Both the position numbers and the translations under genes were made by a program. This document shows positions 29,531 through 42,600 of a stretch of DNA of 64,000 bases, piece after piece. The stretch's first letter is position 1, and each line of letters starts with the position of its first letter. Origin of the DNA: Branchiostoma floridae. Its lineage: Eukaryota > Chordata > Leptocardii > Amphioxiformes > Branchiostomatidae. The stretch lies in NCBI RefSeq assembly GCF_000003815.2, contig NC_049979.1, forward strand, positions 34,256,459 through 34,320,458. The letters are read 5' to 3'. The notes under the pieces were generated by a model. That model worked only from the letters and a program-made list of their open reading frames with translations. It was not told the DNA's origin and made no database searches.

Positions 29531-32500
29531 CAATTAGTGCGACACTTGGTATCTTTGGAAAGGTCCCTTAGTAAGGAATGAAAAGGCGAAAACCGCAAAA
29601 TCTTCGGATACTTCCTTCTCGAGATATACTCCAGCATATGGGCCCTGTTTAGGCGCAACCGCTAGCTCCTTTATTGCGACCCCGCCTGTCAAGTCACCGG
29701 GTAGGGTGATGACTTAATGTCGCGATTGTAGCTTAGGCTTCAAGTTCCGGCCTGGCACACTTGGTATCTTTGCAAAGGTCCCTTAGTAAGGAATGGAAAG
29801 GTGAAAACGGCAAAATCTTCGGATACTTCCTTCTCGAGATATTCTCCAGCATATGGACCCTGTTTAGGCGCAACCGCTAGCTCCTTTATTGAGACCCGGC
29901 CTGTCACGGCACCGGGTAGGGTGATGACTTAATGTCGCGATTGTAGGCTAGGCTTTAAGTTCCGGCCTAGCACACATGGTATCTTTGGAAAGGTCCCTTT
30001 AGTAAGGAATGGAAAGGTGAAAACCGCAAAATCTTCGGATACTTCCTTCTCGAGATATTCTCCAGCATATGGGCCCTGTGTAGGCGCAACCGCAAGCTCC
30101 TTTATTGAGACCCGGCACCGGGTAGGGTGATGACTTAATGTCGCGATTGTAGGCTAGGCTTCAAGTTCCAGCCTGACACACTTGGTATCTTTGGAAAGGT
30201 CTCTTAGTAAGGAATGGAAAGGTGAAAACCGCAAAATCTTCGGATACTTCCTTCTCGAGATATTCTCCAGCATATGGACCCTGTTTGGGCGCAACCGCAA
30301 GCTCCTTTATTGAGACCCGGCCTGTCACGGCAACGGGTAGGGTGATGACTTAATGTCGCGATTGTAGGCTAGGCTTTAAGTTCCGGCCTGGCACACTTGG
30401 TATCTTTGGAAAGGTCCCTTAGTAAGGAATGGAAAGGTGAAAACCGCAAAATCTTCGGATACTTCCTTCTTGAGATATTCTCCAGCATATGAACCCTGTT
30501 TGGGCGCAACCGCTAGCTCCTTCACTGAGACCCGGCCTGTCACGGCACCGGGTAGGGGGATGACTTAATGTCGCGATTGTAGGCTAGGCTTTAAGTTCCG
30601 ACCTGGCACACTTGGTATCTTTGGAAAGGTCCCTTAGTAAGGAATGGAAAGGTGAAAACCGCAAAATCTTCGGATACTTCCTTCTTGAGATATTTTCCAG
30701 CATATGGGTCCTGTTTAGGCGCAACCGCTAGCTTCTTTATTGAGACCCGGCCTGTCAAGGCACCGGGTAGGGCGATGACTTAATGTCGCGATTGTAGGCT
30801 AGGCTTTAAGTTCCGGCCTGGCACACTTGGTATCTTTGGAAAGGTCCCTTAGTAAGGAATGGAAAGGTGAAAACCGCAAAATCTTCGGATACTTCCTTCT
30901 CGAGATATTCTCCAGCATATGGGTCCTGTTTAGGCGCAACCGCAAGCTCCTTTATTGAGACCCGGCACCGGGTAGGGTTATGACTTAATGTCGCGATTGT
31001 AGGTTAGGCTTCAAGTTCCGGCCTAGCACACTTGGTATCTTTGGAAAGGTCCCTTAGTAAGGAATGGAAAGGTGAAAACCGCAAAATCTTCGGATACTTC
31101 CTTCTCGAGATATTCTCCAGCATATGGACCCTGTTTGCTAGTTCCTTTACTGAGACCCGGCCTGTCACGGCACCGGGTAGGGGGATGACTTAATGTCGCG
31201 ATTGTAGGCTAGGCTCAAGTTCCGGCCTGGCACACTTGGTATCTTTGGAAAGGTCCCTTAGTAAGGAATGGAAAGGTGAAAACCGCAAAATCTTCGGATA
31301 CTTCCTTCTCGAGATATTCTCCAGCATATGGGCCCTGTTTAGGCGCAACCGCAAGCTCCTTTATTGAGACCCGGCACCGGGTAGGGTGATGACTTAATGT
31401 CGCGATTGTAGCTTAGCCTTCAAGTTCCGGCCTGGCACACTTGATATCTTTGGAATGGTCCCTTAGAAAGGAATGGAAAGGTGAAAACCGCAAAATCTTC
31501 GGATACTTCCTTCTCGAGATATTCTCCAGCATATGGACCCTGTTTGGGCGCAACCGCTAGCTCCTTCACTGAGACCCGGCCTGTCACGGCACTGGGTAGG
31601 GGGATGACTTAATGTCGCGATTGTAGGCTCGGCTTTAAGTTCCGGCCTGGCACACTTGGTATCTTTGGAAAGGTCCCTTAGTAAGGAATGGAAAGGTGAA
31701 AACCGCAAAATCTTCGGATACTTCCTTCTCGAGATATTCTCCAGCATATGGGCCCTGTTTAGGCGCAACCGCAAGCTCCTTTATTGAGACCCGGCACCGG
31801 GTAGGGTGATGACTTAATGTCGCGATTGTAGGTTAGGCTTCAAGTTCCGGCCTAGCACACTTGGTATCTTTGGAAAGGTCCCTTAGTAAGGAATGGAAAG
31901 GTGAAAACCGCAAAATCTTCGGATACTTCCTTCTCGAGATATTCTCCAGCATATGGACCCTGTTTGGGCGCAACCGCTAGCTCCTTTACTGAGACCCGGC
32001 CTGTCACGGCACCGGGTAGGGGGATGCCTTAATGTCGCGATTGTAGGCTAGGCTTTAAGTTCCGGCCTGGCACACTTGGTATCTTTGGAAAGGTCCCTTA
32101 GTAAGGAATGGAAAGGTGAAAACCGCAAAATCTTCTGATACTTTCTTCTCGAGATATTCTCCAGCATATGGACCCTGTTTAGGCGCAACCGCAAGCTCCT
32201 TTATTGAGATCCGGCACCGGGTAGGGTGATGACTTAATGTGGCGATTGTAGCTTAAGCTTCAAGTTCCGGCCTGGCACACTTGATATCTTTGGAAAGGTC
32301 CCTTAGTAAGGAATGGAAAGGTGAAAACCGCAAAATCTTCGGATACTTCCTTCTCGAGATATTCTCCAGCATATGGGTCCTGTTTAGGCGCAACCGCAAG
32401 CTTCTTTATTGAGACCCGGCCTGTCAAGGCACCGGGTTGGGTGATGACTTAATGTCGCGATTGTAGGCTAGGCTTTAAGTTCCGGCCTAGCACACTTGGT

Positions 32501-35500
32501 ATCTTTGGAAAGGTCCCTTAGTAAGGAATGGAAAGGTGAAAACCGCAAAATCTTCGGATACTTCCTTCTCGAGATATTCTCCAGCATATGGGCCTTGTTT
32601 AGGCGCAACCGCAAGCTCCTTTATTGAGACCCGGCACCGGGTAGGGTGATGACTTAATGTCGCGATTGTAGGTTAGGCTTCAAGTTCCGGCCTGGCACAC
32701 TTGGTATCTTTGGAAAGGTCCCTTAGTAAGGAATGGAAAGGTGAAAACCGCAAAATCTTCGGATACTTCCTTCTCGAGATATTCTCCAGCATATGGACCC
32801 TGTTTGGGCGCAACCGCTAGCTCCTTTACTGAGACCCGGCCTGTCACGGCACCGGGTAGGGGGATGACTTAATGTCGCGATTGTAGGCTAGGCTTTAAGT
32901 TCCGGCCTGGCACACTTGGTATCTTTGGAAAGGTCCCTTAGTAAGGAATGGAAAGGTGAAAACCGCAAAATCTTCGGATACTTTCTTCTCGAGATATTCT
33001 CCAGCATATGGACCCTGTTTAGGCGCAACCGCAAGCTCCTTTATTGAGATCCGGCACCGGGTAGGGTGATGACTTAATGTCGCGATTGTAGCTTAGGCTT
33101 CAAGTTCCGGCCTGGCACACTTGATATCTTTGGAAAGGTCCCTTAGTAAGGAATGGAAAGGTGAAAACCGCAAAATCTTCGGATACTTCCTTCTCGAGAT
33201 ATTCTCCAGCATATGGGTCCTGTTTAGGCGCAACCGCTAGCTTCTTTATTGAGACCCGGCCTGTCAAGGCACCGGGTTGGGGGATGACTTAATGTCCCGA
33301 TTGTAGGCTAGGCTTTAAGTTCCGGCCTAGCACACTTGGTATCTTTGGAAAGGTCCCTTAGTAAGGAATGGAAAGGTGAAAACCGCAAAATCTTCGGATA
33401 CTTCCTTCTCGAGATATTCTCCAGCATATGGACCCTGTTTAGGCGCAACCGCAAGCTCCTTTATTGAGACCCGGCACCGGGTAGGGTGATGACTTAATGT
33501 CGCGATTGTAGGTTAGGCTTCAAGTTCCGGCCTAGCACACTTGGTATCTTTGGAAAGGTCCCTTAGTAAGGAATGGAAAGGTGAAAACCGCAAAATCTTC
33601 GGATACTTCCTTCTCGAGATATTCTCCAGCATATGGACCCTGTTTGCTAGTTCCTTTACTGAGACCCGGCCTGTCACGGCACCGGGTAGGGGGATGACTT
33701 AATGTCGCGATTGTAGGCTAGGCTTCAAGTTCCGGCCTGGCACACTTGGTATCTTTGGAAAGGTCCCTTAGTAAGGAATGGAAAGGTGAAAACCGCAAAA
33801 TCTTCGGATACTTCCTTCTCGAGATATTCTCCAGCATATGGACCCTGTTTAGGCGCAACCGCAAGCTCCTTTATTGAGACCCGGCATCGGGTAGGGTGAT
33901 GACTTAATGTCGCGATTGTAGCTTAGGCTTCAAGTTCCGGCCTGGCACACTTGGTATCTTTGGAAAGGTCCCTTAGTAAGGAATGGAAAGGTGAAAACCG
34001 CAAAATCTTCGGATACTTCCTTCTCGAGATATTCTCCAGCATATGGGTCCTGTTTAGGCGCAACCGCAAGCTCCTTTATTGAGACCCGGCACCGGGTAGG
34101 GTGATGACTTAATGTCGCGATTGTAGGTTAGGCTTCAAGTTCCGGCCTAGCACACTTGGTATCTTTGGAAAGGTCCCTTAGTAAGGAATGGAAAGGTGAA
34201 AACCGCAAAATCTTCGGATACTTCCTTCTCGAGATATTCTCCAGCATATGGACCCTGTTTGGGCGCAACCGCTAGCTCCTTCACTGAGACCCGGCCTGTC
34301 ACGGCACTGGGTAGGGGGATGACTTAATGTCGCGATTGTAGGCTCGGCTTTAAGTTCCGGCCTGGCACACTTGGTATCTTTGGAAAGGTCCCTTAGTAAG
34401 GAATGGAAAGGTGAAAACCGCAAAATCTTCGGATACTTTCTTCTCGAGATATTCTCCAGCATATGGACCCTGTTTAGGCGCAACCGCAAGCTCATTTATT
34501 GAGACCCGGCACCGGGTAGGGTGATGACTTAATGTCGCGATTGTAGGTTAGGCTTCAAGTTCCGGCCTGGCACACTTGGTATCTTTGGAAAGGTCCCTTA
34601 GTAAGGAATGGAAAGGTGAAAACCGCAAAATCTTCGGATACTTCCTTCTCGAGATATTCTCCAGCATATGGACCCTGTTTGGGCGCAACCGCTAGCTCCT
34701 TTACTGAGACCCGGCCTGTCACGGCACCGGGTAGGGGGATGACTTAATGTCGCGAGAGTAGGCTAGGCTTTAAGTTCCGGCCTGGCACACTTGGTATCTT
34801 TGGAAAGGTCCCTTAGTAAGGAATGGAAAGGTGAAAACCGCAAAATCTTCGGATACTTCCATCTCGAGATATTCTCCAGCATATGGACCCTGTTTAGGCG
34901 CAACCGCTAGCTCCTTTATTGAGATCCGGCACCGGGTAGGGTGATGACTTAATGTCGCGATTGTAGCTTAGGTTTCAAGCTCCGGCCAGGCACACTTGAT
35001 ATCTTTGGAAAGGTCCTTTAATAAGGAATGGAAAGGTGAAAACCGCAAAATCTTCGGATACTTCCTTCTCGAGATATTCTCCAGCATATGGACCCTGTTT
35101 GGGCGCAACCGCAAGCTCCTTTACTGAGACCCGGCCTGTCACGGCACCGGGTAGGGGGATGACTTAATGTCGCGATTGTAGGCTAGGCTTTAAGTTCCGG
35201 CCTGGCACACTTGGTATCTTTGGAAAGGTCCCTTAGTAAGGAATGGAAAGGTGAAAACCGCAAAATCTTCGGATACTTCCTTCTCGAGATATTCTCCAGC
35301 ATATGGACCCTGTTTAGGCGCAACCGCAAGCTCCTTTATTGAAACCCGGCACCGGGTAGGGTGATGACTTAATGTCGCGATTGTAGGTTAGGCTTCAAGT
35401 TCCGGCCTGGCACACTTGGTATCTTTGGAAAGGTCCCTTAGTAAGGAATGGAAAGGTGAAAACCGCAAAATCTTCGGATACTTCCTTCTCGAGATATTCT

Positions 35501-36596
35501 CCAGCATATGGACCCTGTTTGGGCGCAACCGCTAGCTCCTTTACTGAGACCCGGCCTGTCACGGCACCGGGTAGGGGGATGACTTAATGTCGCGATTGTA
35601 GGCTAGGCTTTAAGTTCCGGCCTGGCACACTTGGTATCTTTGGAAAGGTCCCTTAGTAAGGAATGGAAAGGTGAAAACCGCAAAATCTTCGGATACTTCC
35701 TTCTCGAGATATTCTCCAGCATATGGACCCTGTTTAGGCGCAACCGCAAGCTCCTTTATTGAGATCCGGCACCGGGTAGGGTGATGACTTAATGTCGCGA
35801 TTGTAGCTTAGGCTTCAAGTTCCGGCCTGGCACACTTGATATCTTTGGAAAGGTCCCTTAGTAAGGAATGGAAAGGTGAAAACCGCAAAATCTTCGGATA
35901 CTTCCTTCTCGAGATATTCTCCAGCATATGGACCCTGTTTGGGCGCAACCGCTAGCTCCTTTACTGAGACCCGGCCTGTCACGGCACCGGGTAGGGGGAT
36001 GACTTAATGTCGCGATTGTAGGCTAGGCTTTAAGTTCCGGCCTGGCACACTTGGTATCTTTGAAAAGGTCCCTTAGTAAGGAATGGAAAGGTGAAAACCG
36101 CAAAATCTTCGGATACTTCCTTCTCGAGATATTCTCCAGCATATGGGTCCTGTTTAGGCGCAACCGCTAGCTTCTTTATTGAGACCCGGCCTGGCAAGGC
36201 ACCAGGGACGGTGATGACTTAATGTCCCGATTGTAGGCTAGGCTTTAAGTTCCGGCCTAGCACACTTGGAATCTTTGGAAAGGTCCCTTAGTAAGGAATG
36301 GAAAGGTGAAAACCGCAAAATCTTCGGATACTTCCTTCTTGAGATATTTTCCAGCATATGGGTCCTGTTTAGGCGCAACCGCTAGCTTCTTTATTGAGAC
36401 CCGGCACTGTCAAGGCACCTGGACGGGTGATGACTTGATTGTCGCGATTGTAGGCTAGGCTTCAAGTTCCGGCCTGGCACACTTGGTATCTTTGGAAAGG
36501 TCCCTTAGTAAGGAATGGAAAGGTGAAAACCGCAAAATCTTCGGATACTTCCTTCTCGAGATATTCTCCAGCATATGGACCCTGTTTAGGCGCAAT

Positions 36597-36696
36597 NNNN
36601 NNNNNNNNNNNNNNNNNNNNNNNNNNNNNNNNNNNNNNNNNNNNNNNNNNNNNNNNNNNNNNNNNNNNNNNNNNNNNNNNNNNNNNNNNNNNNNNN
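36597..36696. other. Assembly gap in satellite (100 N)
   Basis: One hundred N, unknown length, with satellite on both sides. Confidence 0.95.
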
Positions 36697-39600
36697 GGCA
36701 CCGGGTAGGGGGATGACTTAATGTCGCGATTGTAGGCTAGGCTTCAAGTTCCGGCCTGGCACACTTGGTATCTTTGGAAAGGTCCCTTAGTAAGGAATGG
36801 AAAAGTGAAAACCGCAAAATCTTCGGATACTTCCTTCTCGAGATATTCTCCAGCATATGGACCCTGTTTAGGCGCAACCGCAAGCTCCTTTATTGAGACC
36901 CGGCACCGGGTAGGGTGATGACTTAATGTCGCGATTGTAGGTTAGGCTTCAAGTTCCGGCCTGGCACACTTGGTATCTTTGGAAAGGTCCCTTAGTAAAG
37001 AATGGAAAGGTGAAAACCGCAAAATCTTCGGATACTTCCTTCTCGAGATATTCTCCAGCATATGGACCCTGTTTGGGCGCAACCGCTAGCTCCTTTACTG
37101 AGACCCGGCCTGTCACGGCACCGGGTAGGGGGATGACTTAATGTCGCGAGAGTAGGCTAGGCTTTAAGTTCCGGCCTGGCACACTTGGTATCTTTGGAAA
37201 GGTCCCTTAGTAAGGAATGGAAAGGTGAAAACCGCAAAATCTTCGGATACTTTCTTCTCGAGATATTCTCCAGCATATGGACCCTGTTTAGGCGCAACCG
37301 CAAGCTCCTTTATTGAGACACGGCACCGGGTAGGGTGATGACTTAATGTCGCGATTGTAGGTTAGGCTTCAAGTTTCGGCCTGGCACACTTGGTATCTTT
37401 GGAAAGGTCCCTTAGTAAGGAATGGAAAGGTGAAAACCGCAAAATCTTCGGATACTTCCTTCTCGAGATATTCTCCAGCATATGGCCCCTGTTTGGGCGC
37501 AACCGCTAGCTCCTTTACTGAGACCCGGCCTGTCACGGCACCGGGTAGGGGGATGACTTAATGTCGCGATTGTAGGCTAGGCTTTAAGTTCCGGCCTGGC
37601 ACACTTGGTATCTTTGGAAAGGTCCCTTAGTAAGGAATGGAAAGGTGAAAACCGCAAAATCTTCGGATACTTCCTTCTCGAGATATTCTCCAGCATATGG
37701 GCCCTGTTTAGGCGCAACCGCAAGCTCCTTTATTGAAACCCGGCACCGGGTAGGGTGATGACTTAATGTCGCGATTGTAGGTTAGGCTTCAAGTTCCGGC
37801 CTGGCACACTTGGTATCTTTGGAAAGGTCCCTTAGTAAGGAATGGAAAGGTGAAAACCGCAAAATCTTCGGATACTTCCTTCTCGAGATATTCTCCAGCA
37901 TATGGACCCTGTTTAGGCGCAACCGCAAGCTCCTTTACTGAGACCCGGCCTGTCACGGCACCGGGTAGGGGGATGACTTAATGTCGCGATTGTAGGCTAG
38001 GCTTTAAGTTCCGGCCTGGCACACTTGGTATCTTTGGAAAGGTCCCTTAGTAAGGAATGGAAAGGTGAAAACCGCAAAATCTTCGGATACTTCCTTCTCG
38101 AGATATTTTCCAGCATATGGGCCCTGTTTAGGCGCAACCGCAAGCTCCTTTATTGAGACCCGGCACCGGGTAGGGTGATGACTTAATGTCGCGATTGTAG
38201 GTTAGGCTTCAAGTTCCGGCCTGGCACACTTGGTATCTTTGGAAAGGTCCCTTAGTAAGGAATGGAAAGGTGAAAACCGCAAAATCTTCGGATACTTCCT
38301 TCTCGAGATATTCTCCAGCATATGGACCCTGTTTAGGCGCAACCGCAAGCTTAGCCTTTATTGAGACCCGGCACCGGGTAGGGTGATGACTTAATGTCGC
38401 GATTGTAGGTTAGGCTTCAAGTTCCGGCCTGGCACACTTGGTATCTTTGGAAAGGTCCCTTAGTAAGGAATGGAAAGGTGAAAACCGCAAAATCTTCGGA
38501 TACTTCCTTCTCGAGATATTCTCCAGCATATGGACCCTGTTTGGGCGCAACCGCTAGCTCCTTTACTGAGACCCGGCCTGTCACGGCACCGGGTAGGGGG
38601 ATGACTTAATGTCGCGATTGTAGGCTAGGCTTTAAGTTCCGGCCTGGCACACTTGATATCTTTGGAAAGGTCCCTTAGAAAGGAATGGAAAGGTGAAAAC
38701 CGCAAAATACTTCCTTCTCGAGATATTCTCCAGCATATGGACCCTGTTTGGGCGCAACCGCTAGCTCCTTCACTGAGACCCGGCCTGTCACGGCACCGGG
38801 TAGGGAGATGACTTAATGTCGCGATTGTAGGCTCGGCTTTAAGTTCCGGCCTGGCACACTTGATATCTTTGGAAAGGTCCCTTAGTAAGGAATGGAAAGG
38901 AGAAAACCGCAAAATCTTCGGATACTTCCTTCTCGAGATATTCTCCAGCATATGGGCCCTGGTTAGGCGCAACCGCAAGCTCCTTTATTGAGACCCGGCA
39001 CCGGGTAGGGTGATGACTTAATGTCGCGATTGTAGCTTAGCCTTCAAGTTCCGGCCTGGCACACTTGATATCTTTGGAAAGGTCCCTTAGAAAGGAATGG
39101 AAAGGTGAAAACCGCAAAATCTTCGGATACTTCCTTCTCGAGATATTCTCCAGCATATGGACCCTGTTTGGGCGCAACCGCTAGCTCCTTTACTGAGACC
39201 CGGCCTGTCACGGCACCGGGTAGGGGGATGCCTTAATGTCGCGATTGTAGGCTAGGCTTTAAGTTCCGGCCTGGCACACTTGATATCTTTGGTTAGGTCC
39301 CTTAGAAAGGAATGGAAAGGTGAAAACCGCAAAATACTTCCTTCTCGAGATATTCTCCAGCATATGGACCCTGTTTGGGCGCAACCGCTAGCTCCTTCAC
39401 TGAGACCCGGCCTGTCACGGCACCGGGTAGGGGGATGACTTAATGTCGCGATTGTAGGCTCGGCTTTAAGTTCCGGCCTGGCACACTTGGTATCTTTGGA
39501 AAGGTCCCTTAGTAAGGAATGGAAAGGTGAAAACCGCAAAATCTTCGGATACTTCCTTCTCGAGATATTCTCCAGCATATGGGCCCTGTTTAGGCGCAAC

Positions 39601-42600
39601 CGCAAGCTCCTTTATTGAGACCCGGCACCGGGTAGGGTGATGACTTAATGTCGCGATTGTAGGTTAGGCTTCAAGTTCCGGCCTAGCACACTTGGTATCT
39701 TTGGAAAGGTCCCTTAGTAAGGAATGGAAAGGTGAAAACCGCAAAATCTTCGGATACTTCCTTCTCGAGATATTCTCCAGCATATGGACCCTGTTTGGGC
39801 GCAACCGCTAGCTCCTTTACTGAGACCCGGCCTGTCACAGCACCGGGTAGGGGGATGACTTAATGTCGCGATTGTAGGCTAGGCTTTAAGTTCCGGCCTG
39901 GCACACTTGGTATCTTTGGAAAGGTCCCTTAGTAAGGAATGGAAAGGTGAAAACCGCAAAATCTTCTGATACTTTCTTCTCGAGATATTCTCCAGCATAT
40001 GGGCCCTGTTTAGGCGCAACCGCAAGCTCCTTCATTGAGACCCGGCACCGGGTAGGGTGATGACTTAATGTCGCGATTGTAGCTTAGGCTTCAAGTTCCG
40101 GCCTGGCACACTTGATATCTTTGGAAAGGTCCCTTAGTAAGGAATGGAAAGGTGAAAACCGCAAAATCTTCGGATACTTCCTTCTCGAGATATTCTCCAG
40201 CATATGGCTCCTGTTTAGGCGCAACCGCTAGCTTCTTTATTGAGACCCCTCCTGTCACGGCACCGGGTAGGGTGATGACTTAATGTCGCGATTGTAGGCT
40301 AGGCTTTAAGTTCCGGCCTAGCACACTTGGTATCTTTGGAAAGGTCCCTTAGTAAGGAATGGAAAGGTGAAAACCGCAAAATCTTCGGATACTTCCTTCT
40401 CGAGATATTCTCCAGCATATGGGCCCTGTTTAGGCGCAACAGCAAGCTCCTTTATTGAGACCCGGCACCGGGTAGGGTGATGACTTAATGTCGCGATTGT
40501 AGGTTAGGCTTCAAGTTCCGGCCTGGCACACTTGGTATCTTTGGAAAGGTCCCTTAGTAAGGAATGGAAAGGTGAAAACCGCAAAATCTTCGGATACTTC
40601 CTTCTCGAGATATTCTCCAGCATATGGACCCTGTTTGGGCGCAACCGCTAGCTCCTTTACTGAGACCCGGCCTGTCACGGCAACGGGTAGGGGGATGACT
40701 TAATGTCGCGATTGTAGGCTAGGCTTTAAGTTCCGGCCTGGCACACTTGGTATCTTTGGAAAGGTCCCTTAGTAAGGAATGGAAAGGTGAAAACTGCAAA
40801 ATCTTCGGATACTTCCTTCTCGAGATATTCTCCAGCATATGGGCCCTATTTAGGCGCAACCGCAAGCTCCTTTATTGAGATCCGGCACCGGGTAGGGTGA
40901 TGACTTAATGTCGCGATTGTAGCTTAGGCTTCAAGTTCCGGCCTGGCACACTTGATATCTTTGGAAAGGTCCCTTAGTAAGGAATGGAAAGGTGAAAACC
41001 GCAAAATCTTCGGATACTTCCTTCTCGAGATATTCTCCAGCATATGGACCCTGTTTGGGCGCAACCGCTAGCTCCTTTACTGAGACCCGGCCTGTCACGG
41101 CACCGGGAAGGGGGATGACTTAATGTCGCGATTGTAGGCTAGGCTTTAAGTTCCGGCCTGGCACACTTGGAATCTTTGGAAAGGTCCCTTAGTAAGGAAT
41201 GGAAAGGTGAAAACCGCAAAATCTTCGGATACTTCCTTCTCGAGATATTCTCCAGCATATGGACCCTGTTTAGGCGCAACCGCAAGCTCCTTTATTGAGA
41301 CCCGGCACCGGGTAGGGTGATGACTTAATGTCGCGATTGTAGCTTAGGCTTCAAGTTCCGGCCTGGCACACTTGATATCTTTGGAAAGGTCCCTTAGTAA
41401 GGAATGGAAAGGTGAAAACCGCAAAATCTTCGGATACTTCCTTCTCGAGATATTTTCCAGCCTATGGACCCTGTTTAGGCGCAACCGCAAGCTCCTTTAT
41501 TGAGACCCGGCACCGGGTAGGGTGATGACTTAATGTCGCGATTGTAGCTTAGGCTTCAAGTTCCGGCCTGGCACACTTGATATCTTTGGAAAGGTCCCTT
41601 AGTAAGGAATGGAAAGGGGAAAACCGCAAAATCTTCGGATACTTCCTTCTTGAGATATATTGCAGCATATGGGTCCTGTTTAGGCGCAACCGCTAGCTTC
41701 TTTATTGAGACCCGGCCTGTCAAGGCACCGGGTAGGGTGATGACTTAATGTCGCGATTGTAGGCTAGGCTTCAAGTTCCGGCCTGGCACACTTGGTATCT
41801 TTGGAAAGGTCCCTTAGAAAGGAATGGAAAGGTGAAAACCGCAAAATCTTCGGATACTTCCTTCTCGAGATATTCTCCAGCATATGGACCCTGTTTAGGC
41901 GCAACCGCAAGCTCCTTTATTGAGACCCGGCACCGGGTAGGGTGATGACTTAATGTCGCGATTGTAGGTTAGGCTTCAAGTTCCGGCCTAGCACACTTGG
42001 TATCTTTGGAAAGGTCCCTTAGTAAGGAATGGAAAGGTGAAAACCGCAAAATCTTCGGATACTTCCTTCTCGAGATATTCTCCAGCATATGGACCCTGTT
42101 TGGGCGCAACCGCTAGCTCCTTTACTGAGACCCGGCCTGTCACGGCACCGGGTAGGGGGATGACTTAATGTCGCGATTGTAGGCTAGGCTTCAAGTTCCG
42201 GCCTGGCACACTTGGTATCTTTGGAAAGGTCCCTTAGTAAGGAATGGAAAGGTGAAAACCGCAAAATCTTCGGATACTTTCTTCTCGAGATATTCTCCAG
42301 CATATGGACCCTGTTTAGGCGCAACCGCAAGCTCATTTATTGAGACCCGGCACCGGGTAGGGTGATGACTTAATGTCGCGATTGTAGGTTAGGCTTCAAG
42401 TTCCGGCCTGGCACACTTGGTATCTTTGGAAAGGTCCCTTAGTAAGGAATGGAAAGGTGAAAACCGCAAAATCTTCGGATACTTCCTTCTCGAGATATTC
42501 TCCAGCATATGGACCCTGTTTGGGCGCAACCGCTAGCTCCTTTACTGAGACCCGGCCTGTCACGGCACCGGGTAGGGGGATGACTTAATGTCGCGATTGT